Shown here: piece after piece, positions 1 through 7,218 of the stretch | How the letters are laid out: every line of letters starts with the position of its first letter | Numbering within the stretch: the first letter of the stretch is position 1 | Source of the DNA: Opitutales bacterium | GTDB taxonomy: Bacteria; Verrucomicrobiota; Verrucomicrobiia; Opitutales; UBA2987 | DNA: 7,470 nucleotides | Reading direction: 5' to 3' | NCBI GenBank assembly: GCA_021772555.1 | Contig: JAJFLT010000407.1 | Location: forward strand, 1-7,470 | Program-made: the position numbers and the translations under genes | Notes under the pieces: generated by a model | Database searches by the model: none | What the model was told of the DNA's origin: nothing | The model's input: only the letters and a program-made list of their open reading frames with translations

Positions 1-2
1 CC

Positions 3-485
3 AATGCCTGGCATCATCGTACCGACAGCCTGACATCCCTGCTTGTGGTCATCGCGATCGGATCGGTTCTGGTTTTGGGCGCGGAATGGTCCCTACTGGA
101 TGAAGTGGCGGGTATTGCGCTCGGCGGGTATCTGGGGTTTGAGGGTTTCAAAATGATGCGTCAGGCCTTTAATGATCTGGTCGATGCGGCGCCGGAGGCG
201 GAAATCATCAACGATCTACGCGAACACATTTTGCCTGCCCCGGGAGTGGTCGCCTACCATGATTTTCGCGCGCGCCGGATCGGTGATTTTTTCGAGGTCG
301 ATTTTCATTTGCAGGTTGAATCTTCCCTTTCCGTCAAGGAGGGCCACGAAATCGCCAAAAAAGTCAAAATCGACATTCTTTCAACCCATCCCGAAGTACT
401 GCAAGTCCTTGTCCATGTGGAACCCGCCATAGAAGAGCATATTATCGAGCGTGGCATATCCGACAGCAAAAGCCCGCAAAATTGA
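3..485 (+). CDS. Cation diffusion facilitator (CDF) metal transporter, C-terminal half (5' end outside window)
   Basis: This is the last 160 residues of a CDF-family antiporter, which exports divalent metals such as zinc, iron or manganese across the inner membrane in exchange for protons. The frame is open from base 3, so the N-terminal half (about TM1-TM4) lies upstream of the window. The fragment begins with NAWHHRTDSL, where H4 and D8 form the HxxxD half of the transport site in TM5. Two hydrophobic segments follow (about 13-28 and 33-48), taken as TM5 and TM6. The cytosolic ZT-dimer domain then runs from about 60 to 142. It has the family's spaced histidines at H86 (YHDFRARR), H102 (DFHLQV), H115 (EGHEIAKK) and H138 (VHVEP), which fit the regulatory metal site at the dimer interface. 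A short polar tail ends the protein. Metal specificity cannot be read because TM2 is missing. purH follows after 45 bases on the same strand. Confidence 0.93.
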   Translation, partial: NAWHHRTDSLTSLLVVIAIGSVLVLGAEWSLLDEVAGIALGGYLGFEGFKMMRQAFNDLVDAAPEAEIINDLREHILPAPGVVAYHDFRARRIGDFFEVDFHLQVESSLSVKEGHEIAKKVKIDILSTHPEVLQVLVHVEPAIEEHIIERGISDSKSPQN

Positions 486-512
486 ACTTCCACTTGCACA
501 TTCGGCAAAATC

Positions 513-520
513 GAGGAAAG
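513..520 (+). promoter_or_regulatory. Ribosome binding site of purH
   Basis: The purine-rich GAGGAAAG lies 10 bases before the ATG at 531. It is the clearest Shine-Dalgarno-like site in the window and supports that start. Confidence 0.6.
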
Positions 521-530
521 TTGCTGCAAG

Positions 531-2084
531 ATGAAGAAATTCGCCTTGGTTTCCGTCTCCAACAAAGAAGGTCTTGTCGACTTTGTCCGGTCGTTGGTGG
601 AAGAATTTAATTTCCGCATTCTATCGACTGGTGGAACCGCTCGTTTGTTAGGTAAAAATTCCATACCGGTCACCCAGATAAGTGATTTTACGGGGACTCC
701 GGAAATGCTAGGAGGGCGAGTTAAGTCCTTGCATCCCAAGATATATGCCGGTTTGCTCTGCCGCCGAAGTGAACCGGCCGACCGGGACGAAATGGTGCGA
801 CATGGATTCGAATTTATCGACCTGGCGGTCGTTAATTTTTACCCATTCGAAGAAATGGCGGCAGACACCGATGCAACCGAAGCTAGGATCATGGAAGCGA
901 TCGATATTGGCGGCCCTTGCATGCTCCGGGCAGCGGCCAAAAACCATACAAACGTAACCCCAGTTTGTGATCCCGGCGACTACGAGGCGGTCCTGGACGC
1001 ATTGCGGGAAGGCGAGGTCAAATTGACCGCTTTGCGAAACGAACTCGCCCACAAGGCATTCCAGCATTGCGCTGCCTACAATTCCGCCATTGCCAGTTTT
1101 TTTGCAGGCGAACGGATGATGCCCGACATGGACGAAATATCCGGTTTTCCAAAAAAGCTACAAATAAACTGGGATAAAACAGCTACCCTCCGTTATGGTG
1201 AAAACCCTCACCAGGAAGCTTCGCTTTACGGTGATTTTTTTGACTGCTTCGAGCAACTGCAAGGCAAGCCGTTGAGCTACAATAACATCCTCGACACTTC
1301 GGCCGCGGCTTCCTTGATCGGGGAATTCAAATCGCCAGCGGCCGCCATTTTGAAACACGCCAATCCCTGCGGTGTGGCCACTGCGGACGATATCAACGAG
1401 GCCTGGAAACAGGCCCTGGCAACCGATCGGGAAGCGGCTTTTGGCGGAATTCATGTCTTTAATCGAACTGTCGATTGCGACCTTGCGGAGCAAATTGGGG
1501 AAATTTTTTGCGAGGTGATTATTGCACCGGGTTTTCAGCCGGAGGCCATCGAAGTCTTACAAAAAAGGAAAAATCTTCGCCTCCTGGTTTCGAAAGGCGT
1601 CAGAGGTCCGGAGGAAATGCAGGAATTTCGATCGGTGGTGGGAGGGCTTTTGGCACAGGATGTTGATCGCCGGACCCTTGATCCAAACAAATGGAAAAAT
1701 GCCACCGAAAGGCATCCGAACGATGCCGAGTGGGAATCCCTTCTTTTTGCCTGGCAAGTGGTTAAACATGTTAAATCCAATGCCATCGTTTTTGCTTCCG
1801 GCCATAAAACGTTGGGCATCGGAGCTGGCCAAATGTCTCGCCTTGATGCCGCCCGGTTGGCCGCTGGCAAGATGAGACACACTGAAAACCAACCCGTCGC
1901 ACCCATCGTTGTGGCCTCGGACGGATTTTTTCCTTTTCCGGATGCCCTTGAAATGGCAGCCCAAGCGGGTGCTACGGCAGCTATCCAACCCGGCGGGAGT
2001 ATTCGGGACAATGAGGTTATTGCAGCGGCTAATACCCTGGGATTGGCCATGGTATTTACCGGCATTCGTCACTTTCGCCATTAA
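531..2084 (+). CDS. purH: Bifunctional AICAR formyltransferase / IMP cyclohydrolase PurH
   Basis: PurH catalyses the last two steps of de novo purine synthesis in the cytosol: formyl transfer from 10-formyl-THF to AICAR, then ring closure of FAICAR to IMP. At 517 residues it has the usual full length. The N-terminal cyclohydrolase (MGS-like) domain spans about 1-200 and shows LVSVSNKEGL (6-15), STGGTARLL (32-40), GGRVKSLHPKIYAGLL (61-76), VVNFYPFE (100-107) and IDIGGPCMLRAAAKN (124-138). The formyltransferase domain follows with LRYGENPHQ (220-228), the catalytic Lys-His pair K275-H276 in KHANPCG, SNAIVFASG (416-424), GAGQMSRLDA (431-440), ASDGFFPF (462-469) and IQPGGSIRDNE (485-495). It ends in the canonical TGIRHFRH. 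One small oddity is FGGIHVFNR (304-312), with His308 where I expect a small or aliphatic residue. A good ribosome binding site supports the ATG. The gene may be cotranscribed with the CDF gene upstream. No purine riboswitch is visible in the short leader. Confidence 0.98.
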   Translation: MKKFALVSVSNKEGLVDFVRSLVEEFNFRILSTGGTARLLGKNSIPVTQISDFTGTPEMLGGRVKSLHPKIYAGLLCRRSEPADRDEMVRHGFEFIDLAVVNFYPFEEMAADTDATEARIMEAIDIGGPCMLRAAAKNHTNVTPVCDPGDYEAVLDALREGEVKLTALRNELAHKAFQHCAAYNSAIASFFAGERMMPDMDEISGFPKKLQINWDKTATLRYGENPHQEASLYGDFFDCFEQLQGKPLSYNNILDTSAAASLIGEFKSPAAAILKHANPCGVATADDINEAWKQALATDREAAFGGIHVFNRTVDCDLAEQIGEIFCEVIIAPGFQPEAIEVLQKRKNLRLLVSKGVRGPEEMQEFRSVVGGLLAQDVDRRTLDPNKWKNATERHPNDAEWESLLFAWQVVKHVKSNAIVFASGHKTLGIGAGQMSRLDAARLAAGKMRHTENQPVAPIVVASDGFFPFPDALEMAAQAGATAAIQPGGSIRDNEVIAAANTLGLAMVFTGIRHFRH

Positions 2085-2116
2085 TTCCGCAACCTGGGCA
2101 ATAAAGCCGGGGTTAA

Positions 2117-2160
2117 AATACTCTAGACTACTGTGTTTGATGAGAGTATTCTTATTCTTC
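2117..2160 (+). terminator. Possible stem-loop terminator after purH
   Basis: AATACTCT at 2117-2124 pairs perfectly with AGAGTATT at 2143-2150, leaving an 18-base loop. The second arm is followed by a T-rich but C-interrupted run (CTTATTCTTC). It lies 33 bases after the purH stop, so it fits a weak intrinsic terminator or an mRNA 3'-end structure. The AT-rich stem and long loop make it far from ideal. It also overlaps the alternative ATG at 2140 of the next reading frame, which argues against that start. Confidence 0.35.
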
Positions 2161-2193
2161 CGATGCCCCTATTTACTCACCTTTGAATCAAAA

Positions 2194-3021
2194 ATGAAAT
2201 CCAAGACATTGAACCGTATATTGATTTGCGCGATGGTTTCCGGCGCCGTTATTTGGCAAACTTCATGCTCCACTGTGCCGGTTTCGGGAAGGCCCTCATT
2301 GGGCGGCCTGGTTTCGGATGCCGAAGTGGTCAAGATGAGTGTCGAGCAGTTTGAGGCTATGAAAACGCAGTTTCCGATTTCCCGTAACCCTAAATACAAT
2401 GCCATGCTCCAGGAAGTGGGGCATAATATCGCCAAAGTGGTAGGATACGATATCATTAACCCCGACTGGGAGTTCGTCGTTTTTGACGATCCCTCGTCAA
2501 TCAATGCCCTTGCTATGGCCGGTGGCAAAGTCGGCGTGTTTACAGGCATTTTCAAGGTGGCCAAAACGAAAGACGACCTCGCCATCGTCATTGGCCATGA
2601 AATTGCCCACGTCAGCGCCAAGCATGTCAATGAGCGGTTGTCCAAGGCGATGATCGGTAAGAGCTTGGGCGCAGGATTATCTATTTTCACTGGAGGCCTG
2701 TCTGGGGCCGCCATTATGGGGGCCTATGGGTTCGGCAGTCAGCTTGGAGGACTTGGCTTCAGCCGCCAGATGGAATCGGAAGCTGACGAAGTCGGACTCA
2801 TCTATGCAGCCCGGGCCGGTTATGATCCCCGCGCCGCCATCGACTTGTGGGAGCGAATGGCTGGGGAAGGTTCTGAAACGGCCCCACCCGAGTTTTTCTC
2901 CACACATCCCTCGCACGGCACTCGCATTGTCAACATACACCTCCTTCTGCCCGAAGCCATCCGGGAATACGATCTGGCCAAATCCGGCGGCATCCGCGAA
3001 AACATCATCGTTATTGAATAA
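2194..3021 (+). CDS. M48 family zinc metallopeptidase, probable envelope lipoprotein (BepA/LoiP-like)
   Basis: This is a 275-residue M48 peptidase. Related envelope proteins such as BepA and LoiP in E. coli degrade or refold misassembled outer-membrane proteins. Residues 1-24 form a signal peptide with basic residues K2, K4 and R8 and a hydrophobic core from about 9 to 21. C25 sits in WQTSC followed by STVPVSGR, a common N-terminus of M48 lipoproteins, so C25 is the likely lipidated residue. However, Gln at -3 is atypical for a lipobox. The catalytic motif HEIAH is at 135-139. The third zinc ligand is E194 in ESEAD (194-198). A glycine-rich hydrophobic stretch (155-190) lies between them, and STHPSHGTRI (236-245) carries the conserved C-terminal His238. 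No TPR domain follows, unlike BepA. The ATG at 2194 was chosen because it places the signal peptide correctly. The in-frame ATG at 2140 would add 18 residues and lies in a stem-loop. No clear Shine-Dalgarno precedes 2194. Confidence 0.92.
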   Translation: MKSKTLNRILICAMVSGAVIWQTSCSTVPVSGRPSLGGLVSDAEVVKMSVEQFEAMKTQFPISRNPKYNAMLQEVGHNIAKVVGYDIINPDWEFVVFDDPSSINALAMAGGKVGVFTGIFKVAKTKDDLAIVIGHEIAHVSAKHVNERLSKAMIGKSLGAGLSIFTGGLSGAAIMGAYGFGSQLGGLGFSRQMESEADEVGLIYAARAGYDPRAAIDLWERMAGEGSETAPPEFFSTHPSHGTRIVNIHLLLPEAIREYDLAKSGGIRENIIVIE

Positions 3022-3068
3022 TTCCTTTTTGCACGAATTGTAGTTTATCGTTGAGTTAGGACTGCATT

Positions 3069-3072
3069 AGGA
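3069..3072 (+). promoter_or_regulatory. Probable ribosome binding site of the M20 peptidase gene
   Basis: AGGA (within TTAGGAAT) lies 5 bases before a TTG at 3078 and 14 bases before an ATG at 3087, both in the same frame. An in-frame TAA at 3075-3077 rules out any earlier start. Spacing favours TTG and codon preference favours ATG, so the site does not settle the choice. Confidence 0.4.
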
Positions 3073-3086
3073 ATTAATTGCCGGAC

Positions 3087-4457
3087 ATGTTTGATCCTGT
3101 TGAGGCGGTTAAGGAACTGGTTCGTTTTCCCAGCGTATCTACAGATTCATCCAGTCATGAGGGCATGGAAGGGGCACGTCGTAGCCTGGGCACCCTTTTG
3201 ACGGGTATGGGTTTTGAAGTAGAGGTAGTGGAAACTCCGCTTCATCCGGTCCTGTTGGCCTCGAGGGGAGGGGAGCCGGATTGGCCGCATGTCATTATCT
3301 ATGGGCATTACGATGTGCAGCCGGCAGATCCCCTGGAGTTATGGGATTCTCCCGCTTTTGAGCCGGAGGTTCGCGAGGGCTTCCTGTTTGGAAGAGGCAC
3401 CGCGGACAATAAAGGTCCTCTCATGGTGCATATAGCCGCGGTGGCCCGGTTTCTGGAAAAACACCCCGACGCTCCACTACGCATCACATTTCTGATTGAG
3501 GGCGAGGAGGAAATCGGAAGCCCCAGCTTCGGCGGTTTTCTGGAACGGTATAAAGATCGATTGGCGGGTGATTTCGTTTTGCTCTCCGATACACAAAGTC
3601 CCAGCCCGGAGCAAATCACCATAACGACTGGCTTGCGGGGAATCATTTGCCTGGATGTCGAGTTGACGGGGCCGAAAATGGACCTGCACTCGGGAGTTCA
3701 CGGCGGAGTGGTATTGAATCCGATCCATGCATTGTGCGGGCTTTGTAATTCGCTTTACACCCCGGAAGGCCATATTAATGTGCCCGGATTTTATGACGAC
3801 GTTCTTCCGGTCTATGAGTGGGAGCGGGAAGAACTCCAGCGGCTCGGCCTGGAGGAGAGCGATTACTCTGATTTTCTTGGAGTGAGCCGGTTTCACGCAC
3901 CGGAGGATGCCTCGCCCTTTGCCGCTATTCGTTTTCACCCCTCCCTGGATTTCAATGGCATCTGGGGCGGCTACCAGGGGGAAGGCTCAAAAACCGTTAT
4001 TCCGAGTAAAGCATTTGTCAAGATAAGCTGCCGCTTGGTTCCCGACCAGAAACCGATTGCAATCCAGAAACTTTTCATCGAAACGCTGCAAAAAAGATGC
4101 CCTCCGCAAGTTTCCCTGAATATCATTCCCGGACACAGTGGTGCGCCCTACCTGGTGGCTCCGCCGGATAAACCCAACACGCCGAAAGATCAGTCGCCCA
4201 TCTTGGCCAAGGCCTTTAAAGCAGCCGATCAGGCCATTGAGGAAGTTTATGGGAAGCGGCCACTTTACCTGAGAGAAGGCGGCAGCATTCCCATCATTGC
4301 CGATTTAAAAAAGGTATTGGGCCTCGATTCCATCATGTTGGGCATGTGCACCCAGGAAAGCAACATACATGCCCCCAATGAGAATCTTCACCTGGGAATG
4401 TTTCAAAACGGAATCAATGCCTCCGAGAAAATCCTGAATACTTTAGCAGGGCTTTGA
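3087..4457 (+). CDS. M20 family metallopeptidase (carnosinase/DUG1-like dipeptidase)
   Basis: This is a di-zinc exopeptidase of 456 residues from the ATG (459 from the alternative TTG at 3078), within the usual length for the family. It has no signal peptide, so it is probably a cytosolic enzyme that hydrolyses dipeptides or short peptides. The metal site is complete by comparison with the carnosinase family: H74 and D76 in YGHYDVQP, bridging D107 in GRGTADNKG, catalytic E141 and ligand E142 in EGEEEIGSP, D168 in LLSDTQ, and H428 in SNIHAPNE. The inserted dimerisation (lid) domain lies at roughly 185-345, and its DLHSGVHGG (199-207) contributes H201 to the partner active site. LREGGSIPI (395-403) supplies the substrate carboxylate-binding Arg396. 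The exact substrate cannot be read from sequence; aminoacylase or desuccinylase branches are less likely given the HSGVHGG and REGGSIP motifs. It lies 65 bases after the M48 gene on the same strand, so co-transcription is possible. Confidence 0.93.
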   Translation: MFDPVEAVKELVRFPSVSTDSSSHEGMEGARRSLGTLLTGMGFEVEVVETPLHPVLLASRGGEPDWPHVIIYGHYDVQPADPLELWDSPAFEPEVREGFLFGRGTADNKGPLMVHIAAVARFLEKHPDAPLRITFLIEGEEEIGSPSFGGFLERYKDRLAGDFVLLSDTQSPSPEQITITTGLRGIICLDVELTGPKMDLHSGVHGGVVLNPIHALCGLCNSLYTPEGHINVPGFYDDVLPVYEWEREELQRLGLEESDYSDFLGVSRFHAPEDASPFAAIRFHPSLDFNGIWGGYQGEGSKTVIPSKAFVKISCRLVPDQKPIAIQKLFIETLQKRCPPQVSLNIIPGHSGAPYLVAPPDKPNTPKDQSPILAKAFKAADQAIEEVYGKRPLYLREGGSIPIIADLKKVLGLDSIMLGMCTQESNIHAPNENLHLGMFQNGINASEKILNTLAGL

Positions 4458-4509
4458 ACTCGCAGGAATAGCGCCGATTTGGTTCGGTTGGCGGAGCCGG
4501 GATTGAAAA

Positions 4510-7113
4510 TCAATTTTCTGAATCAAGTTGCAAAGATTTGTTCGTTCGATTGAACAGGTCTTCGATAACTTTTCGGTTGGACCATTGCGCGGGAGCCACC
4601 TTGAGGGCCTTATTGAAGTCTTCTGCCGCCCCTTTTTTGTCATCTTTCCGGAGGCGGGCGTTACCACGGTTTCCGTAGGCGTTGGCATAATCTGGATTGA
4701 GGTTTATGGCTTTATTGTAATCGCCGATGGCGTTCTCCACTTCTCCCTGGATTAATCGGAGATTACCCCGGTTGTAATAGGATTTGGCATAGTCAGGGTC
4801 TAATTCAATCACTTTGTTGAAATCATCCAGTGCCGCGTCGAGGTTTTTCATTTTCTGCCGGAGGCTACCGCGATTATTGTAAGCCGCATTAAATTCTGCA
4901 TTCAGTTCGATCGCGCGATCATAATCTTCCATCGCCCCGTCCCTATCACTCATTTTTTCGCGCAATAGTCCGCGTAGATTGAAACTTTGAGGTTTAGACG
5001 GAAAATTCCTGATGGCTTCGCTGAAGTCGCGCAGAGCGTATTCCAGATTTCCGGTTTTTTCATAAAACTTACCCCTTCGCAATAAGTTCCCACCTTCCTC
5101 GGGGTTTAGTTGGATCAGCCGATTGTAGTCCTCCAGAGCCGCCTCTTGTTGCCCCAATTCCGACCGGAGATTCCCGCGGCTGAGGATCGCTATAATGTAA
5201 TCGGACTTAAGCTTGATAGCCGAATTATAATCCCGCAGGGCCTGTTCATGATTGCCTATTGATTCATATAGACTCCCTCGGTTGTAAAATGAATCCTGGT
5301 AATTTGGATTGATTTTCACTGCCATGTTGAGATCGGCAAATGCCCCCGGTGTATCGCCCAGTTTCTTTCGTAACAAGCCCCGGTTGACGTACGCGTAATA
5401 AAAGCCGTTTTTCAGACTTATGGCCGTGGAATAATCTGCCAAAGCGCCGTCCGGGTCTCCCAATGCCTGCCGAACGTTCCCCCGGTTATTGTAGGTGGAA
5501 AGAAATTCCGGATTCAACTCAATGGCTTTGTCGTAATCGGTTAAAGATTTTTGCAGGTCGCCCAATTTTTCCCAAACTCCACCTCGTCCGTAATAGGCGT
5601 CGGCAAATTCGGGATTCAGCCGGATGGCCTCATCGTAGTCCGCCATGGCCGCCTCCAGTTGGCCGCTGGCGGTATAAGCGGGTGCGCGGTTGTCGTATGC
5701 GATATAATTATCCGGGTTAATTTTGAGGGCATGATTCCACAGCGAAAGGCGATCCTTCCAGACCCGCGACTGTAGGTTTGTCAAAACTGCTAAAATCACA
5801 AGAACAGCAGTAGCGGTGGCAAACCCGATCCTCCATTTTCCCTTGACGCATAAAATATAAAGACCTGCAGCGGCCAGCACCGAAAAAGGAAGACAGGATA
5901 AATAGGTATAACGGTCGGCGGCTATTTGGTTGCCGCTCTGGGCCAAACCCAGCACCGGTGAAACGATGGCGGCATAACAAAGCCAGGCCGTAATTCCCCA
6001 AGGCCAGCGCCGCCCCATGAAGAGGAGCCCGATGCTCAATGCGGGCGCCAAAAAGGCGGTCAACATGTATTTGAATACAAAGGGATTAAAATCGTGGGGC
6101 AGTATATAAAGTGGGGACAGGTTGAAGGGGAACAATGTTTTAAAAGGATAAAAACAAAGTCCATAGGCTGCCTGAATGCACCGGTCCATCAATCCATGCC
6201 CGGCGGTCCGTATAGACCATTCCTCCTGGGCGAGGACGGCAACAAAAGCAAAAGCCGCCGCCACTAGAATATAGGGAATTTTATCCAGCAACAATTTCAG
6301 GGCTGAGCGAATCCAGCCTTTTTCCGTGTCAAACCTGTGGAGTGGATAAACGTCCAGGATCAGGAGGATGGCCGGCAGCGTGATGCCCCAGGGTTTGGAC
6401 ATGAGAGAGCCGGTAAAAAAGATAAGGGTCCATACCGTCATTTTGGTGGAACGACTCCCGTCCTTTCGAAAAATATTCAGGTAGCAGAGCAATGTCAGCA
6501 GGTAGAAGAATCCTGAAACCACATCTCGCCGTTCCGTGATCCAGGCCACCGACTCAACCCGTAGCGGGTGGAGACCAAAAAAAAGTGCGCCCGCCGCACA
6601 GGAAAGCTTCAGTTTCAGATTTCGGCCCGGGAACTGCCATTCGGGTTTAAGTCGTAGAAAAGCTATGGCCAGAAAATAGAGAAGGACGGTATTGGCGGCG
6701 TGGAAAACGATGTTGCCCAAATGGTAGCCAAACGGATTCATTCCCCACAATTGATAATCGACTACGTGCGTCAACCAGGTCAGTGGTTGGTAATGGCCGG
6801 GAAATGTTGTCGTGAAAATCCATTTCAATTGAGTGAGACCGTAACCCCTATACCGGTAATTATCGACATAGTTGCCCGAGTCGTCCCAAATCCAGCCATT
6901 TTCCAAGGCCGGATAGAAAGCTCCCAAAACGGCAAAAATCAGAAATAAGGATATCCATACCGCTTCCCAGCCTTTTCCCGAAACGGATTTGGTCTCAGGG
7001 ATATTTGGAGAATCCGTTTCCTCGATTTCGTGAGCATTGGCGGGTTCAGGCGCCTCCGCATCCCCGCCGCCATCGGCTATTTTACGCCTTTTAATTCTGG
7101 GTTTTCGCTTCAT
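4510..7113 (-). CDS. Multi-pass membrane protein with TMTC/GT-C-like domain and 11 C-terminal TPRs
   Basis: This 867-residue protein has three parts. Residues 1-48 are cytosolic and probably disordered: a basic start (MKRKPRIKRRK) then an acidic, Pro/Ala-rich stretch. About 50-447 is a membrane domain with roughly 10-11 hydrophobic segments (for example 52-69, 131-153, 198-214, 226-255, 278-296, 346-368, 403-423, 428-446). It carries signatures typical of bacterial TMTC-like proteins: GWIWDDSGNY (73-82) in the first loop with the acidic pair D77-D78, YQPLTWLTH (108-116), HPLRVESVAWITERRDV (182-198), SKPWGITLP (239-247) and ADRYTYLS (399-406). Residues 472-845 are eleven TPRs. In eukaryotes TMTC proteins O-mannosylate cadherins with lumenal TPRs. 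By analogy the TPR tail would be periplasmic and the protein a lipid-linked-sugar glycosyltransferase, but substrate and activity are inference. A TGA lies 7 codons before the ATG, and no good Shine-Dalgarno is near it (AAGGA is 22 bases upstream). The gene faces the M20 gene across 52 bases. Confidence 0.9.
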   Translation of the reverse strand: MKRKPRIKRRKIADGGGDAEAPEPANAHEIEETDSPNIPETKSVSGKGWEAVWISLFLIFAVLGAFYPALENGWIWDDSGNYVDNYRYRGYGLTQLKWIFTTTFPGHYQPLTWLTHVVDYQLWGMNPFGYHLGNIVFHAANTVLLYFLAIAFLRLKPEWQFPGRNLKLKLSCAAGALFFGLHPLRVESVAWITERRDVVSGFFYLLTLLCYLNIFRKDGSRSTKMTVWTLIFFTGSLMSKPWGITLPAILLILDVYPLHRFDTEKGWIRSALKLLLDKIPYILVAAAFAFVAVLAQEEWSIRTAGHGLMDRCIQAAYGLCFYPFKTLFPFNLSPLYILPHDFNPFVFKYMLTAFLAPALSIGLLFMGRRWPWGITAWLCYAAIVSPVLGLAQSGNQIAADRYTYLSCLPFSVLAAAGLYILCVKGKWRIGFATATAVLVILAVLTNLQSRVWKDRLSLWNHALKINPDNYIAYDNRAPAYTASGQLEAAMADYDEAIRLNPEFADAYYGRGGVWEKLGDLQKSLTDYDKAIELNPEFLSTYNNRGNVRQALGDPDGALADYSTAISLKNGFYYAYVNRGLLRKKLGDTPGAFADLNMAVKINPNYQDSFYNRGSLYESIGNHEQALRDYNSAIKLKSDYIIAILSRGNLRSELGQQEAALEDYNRLIQLNPEEGGNLLRRGKFYEKTGNLEYALRDFSEAIRNFPSKPQSFNLRGLLREKMSDRDGAMEDYDRAIELNAEFNAAYNNRGSLRQKMKNLDAALDDFNKVIELDPDYAKSYYNRGNLRLIQGEVENAIGDYNKAINLNPDYANAYGNRGNARLRKDDKKGAAEDFNKALKVAPAQWSNRKVIEDLFNRTNKSLQLDSEN
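4579..5700 (-). repeat. Array of eleven 102-base units coding 34-residue TPRs
   Basis: Residues 472-845 of the membrane protein divide into eleven consecutive 34-residue units with no insertion or deletion: 472-505, 506-539, 540-573, 574-607, 608-641, 642-675, 676-709, 710-743, 744-777, 778-811 and 812-845. A half unit (458-471, LWNHALKINPDNYI) precedes them. The consensus is roughly aYyNRGnlr.klGd.e.AleDYn.AI.LnPdya. The first unit has NRA and the seventh ends NFPSKPQ, and most others keep NRG and (N/D)P. At the DNA level the units are diverged, so this is an old protein repeat rather than a recent tandem duplication. Confidence 0.92.
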
Positions 7114-7131
7114 TGACGAACAAATTTGTGA

Positions 7132-7218
7132 TCAATCCTTCATGCCCAGGCCAAAATAATAGAACCGTTTCCCGTTGAATTTTTCTTTACCGTAATCCCA
7201 GGTAAAAAGAATGGGAGC
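7132..7218 (-). pseudogene. Possible gene remnant: unstarted 28-codon protein-like frame
   Basis: Between a TAG (7219-7221) and a TGA (7132-7134) the - strand encodes 28 residues that look like the C-terminus of a real protein: TWDYGKEKFNG, then KRFYYFGLGMKD, rich in aromatics and Gly. There is no good start codon inside it. The same frame is also open upstream of the TAG through RTWFYPTNDPVEF, which suggests a decayed gene broken by a stop. I do not recognise the family. It could equally be chance, since the interval is short. It competes with the overlapping small frame at 7140-7346. Confidence 0.22.

Noticed and set aside
1535..2081. Long open frames antisense to purH (two of about 175 codons)
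   Set aside because: Their products lack any domain-like pattern, and the + strand encodes an unmistakable full-length PurH. They are frame shadows.
1909..2193. N-terminal extension of the M48 frame back into purH
   Set aside because: The first 95 codons overlap purH and the stem-loop, and would bury the signal peptide; the ATG at 2194 gives a proper lipoprotein N-terminus.
3020..3075. AATTCCT ... AGGAATT inverted repeat that could hide the M20 ribosome binding site
   Set aside because: Seven pairs closing a 42-base loop is weak and likely chance; no alternative structure or ligand-binding fold is visible.
531..4457. A peptidase-purine gene cluster acting as one system
   Set aside because: The genes are housekeeping enzymes of unrelated pathways, and short gaps are normal in compact genomes. 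Nothing links them functionally.
4474..4518. Small hairpins (CCGA/TCGG; ATTGA-AAA-TCAAT; GAAAAT/ATTTTC) in the convergent gap as a bidirectional terminator
   Set aside because: Stems are only 4-6 pairs, mutually overlapping or AT-only, and without a proper T-tract. No terminator can be supported although one is expected here.
7120..7129. ACAAATTTGT palindrome just upstream of the TPR gene start, as a possible operator
   Set aside because: A single 10-base site without a recognisable promoter or second copy; there is no regulator in the window to link it to.
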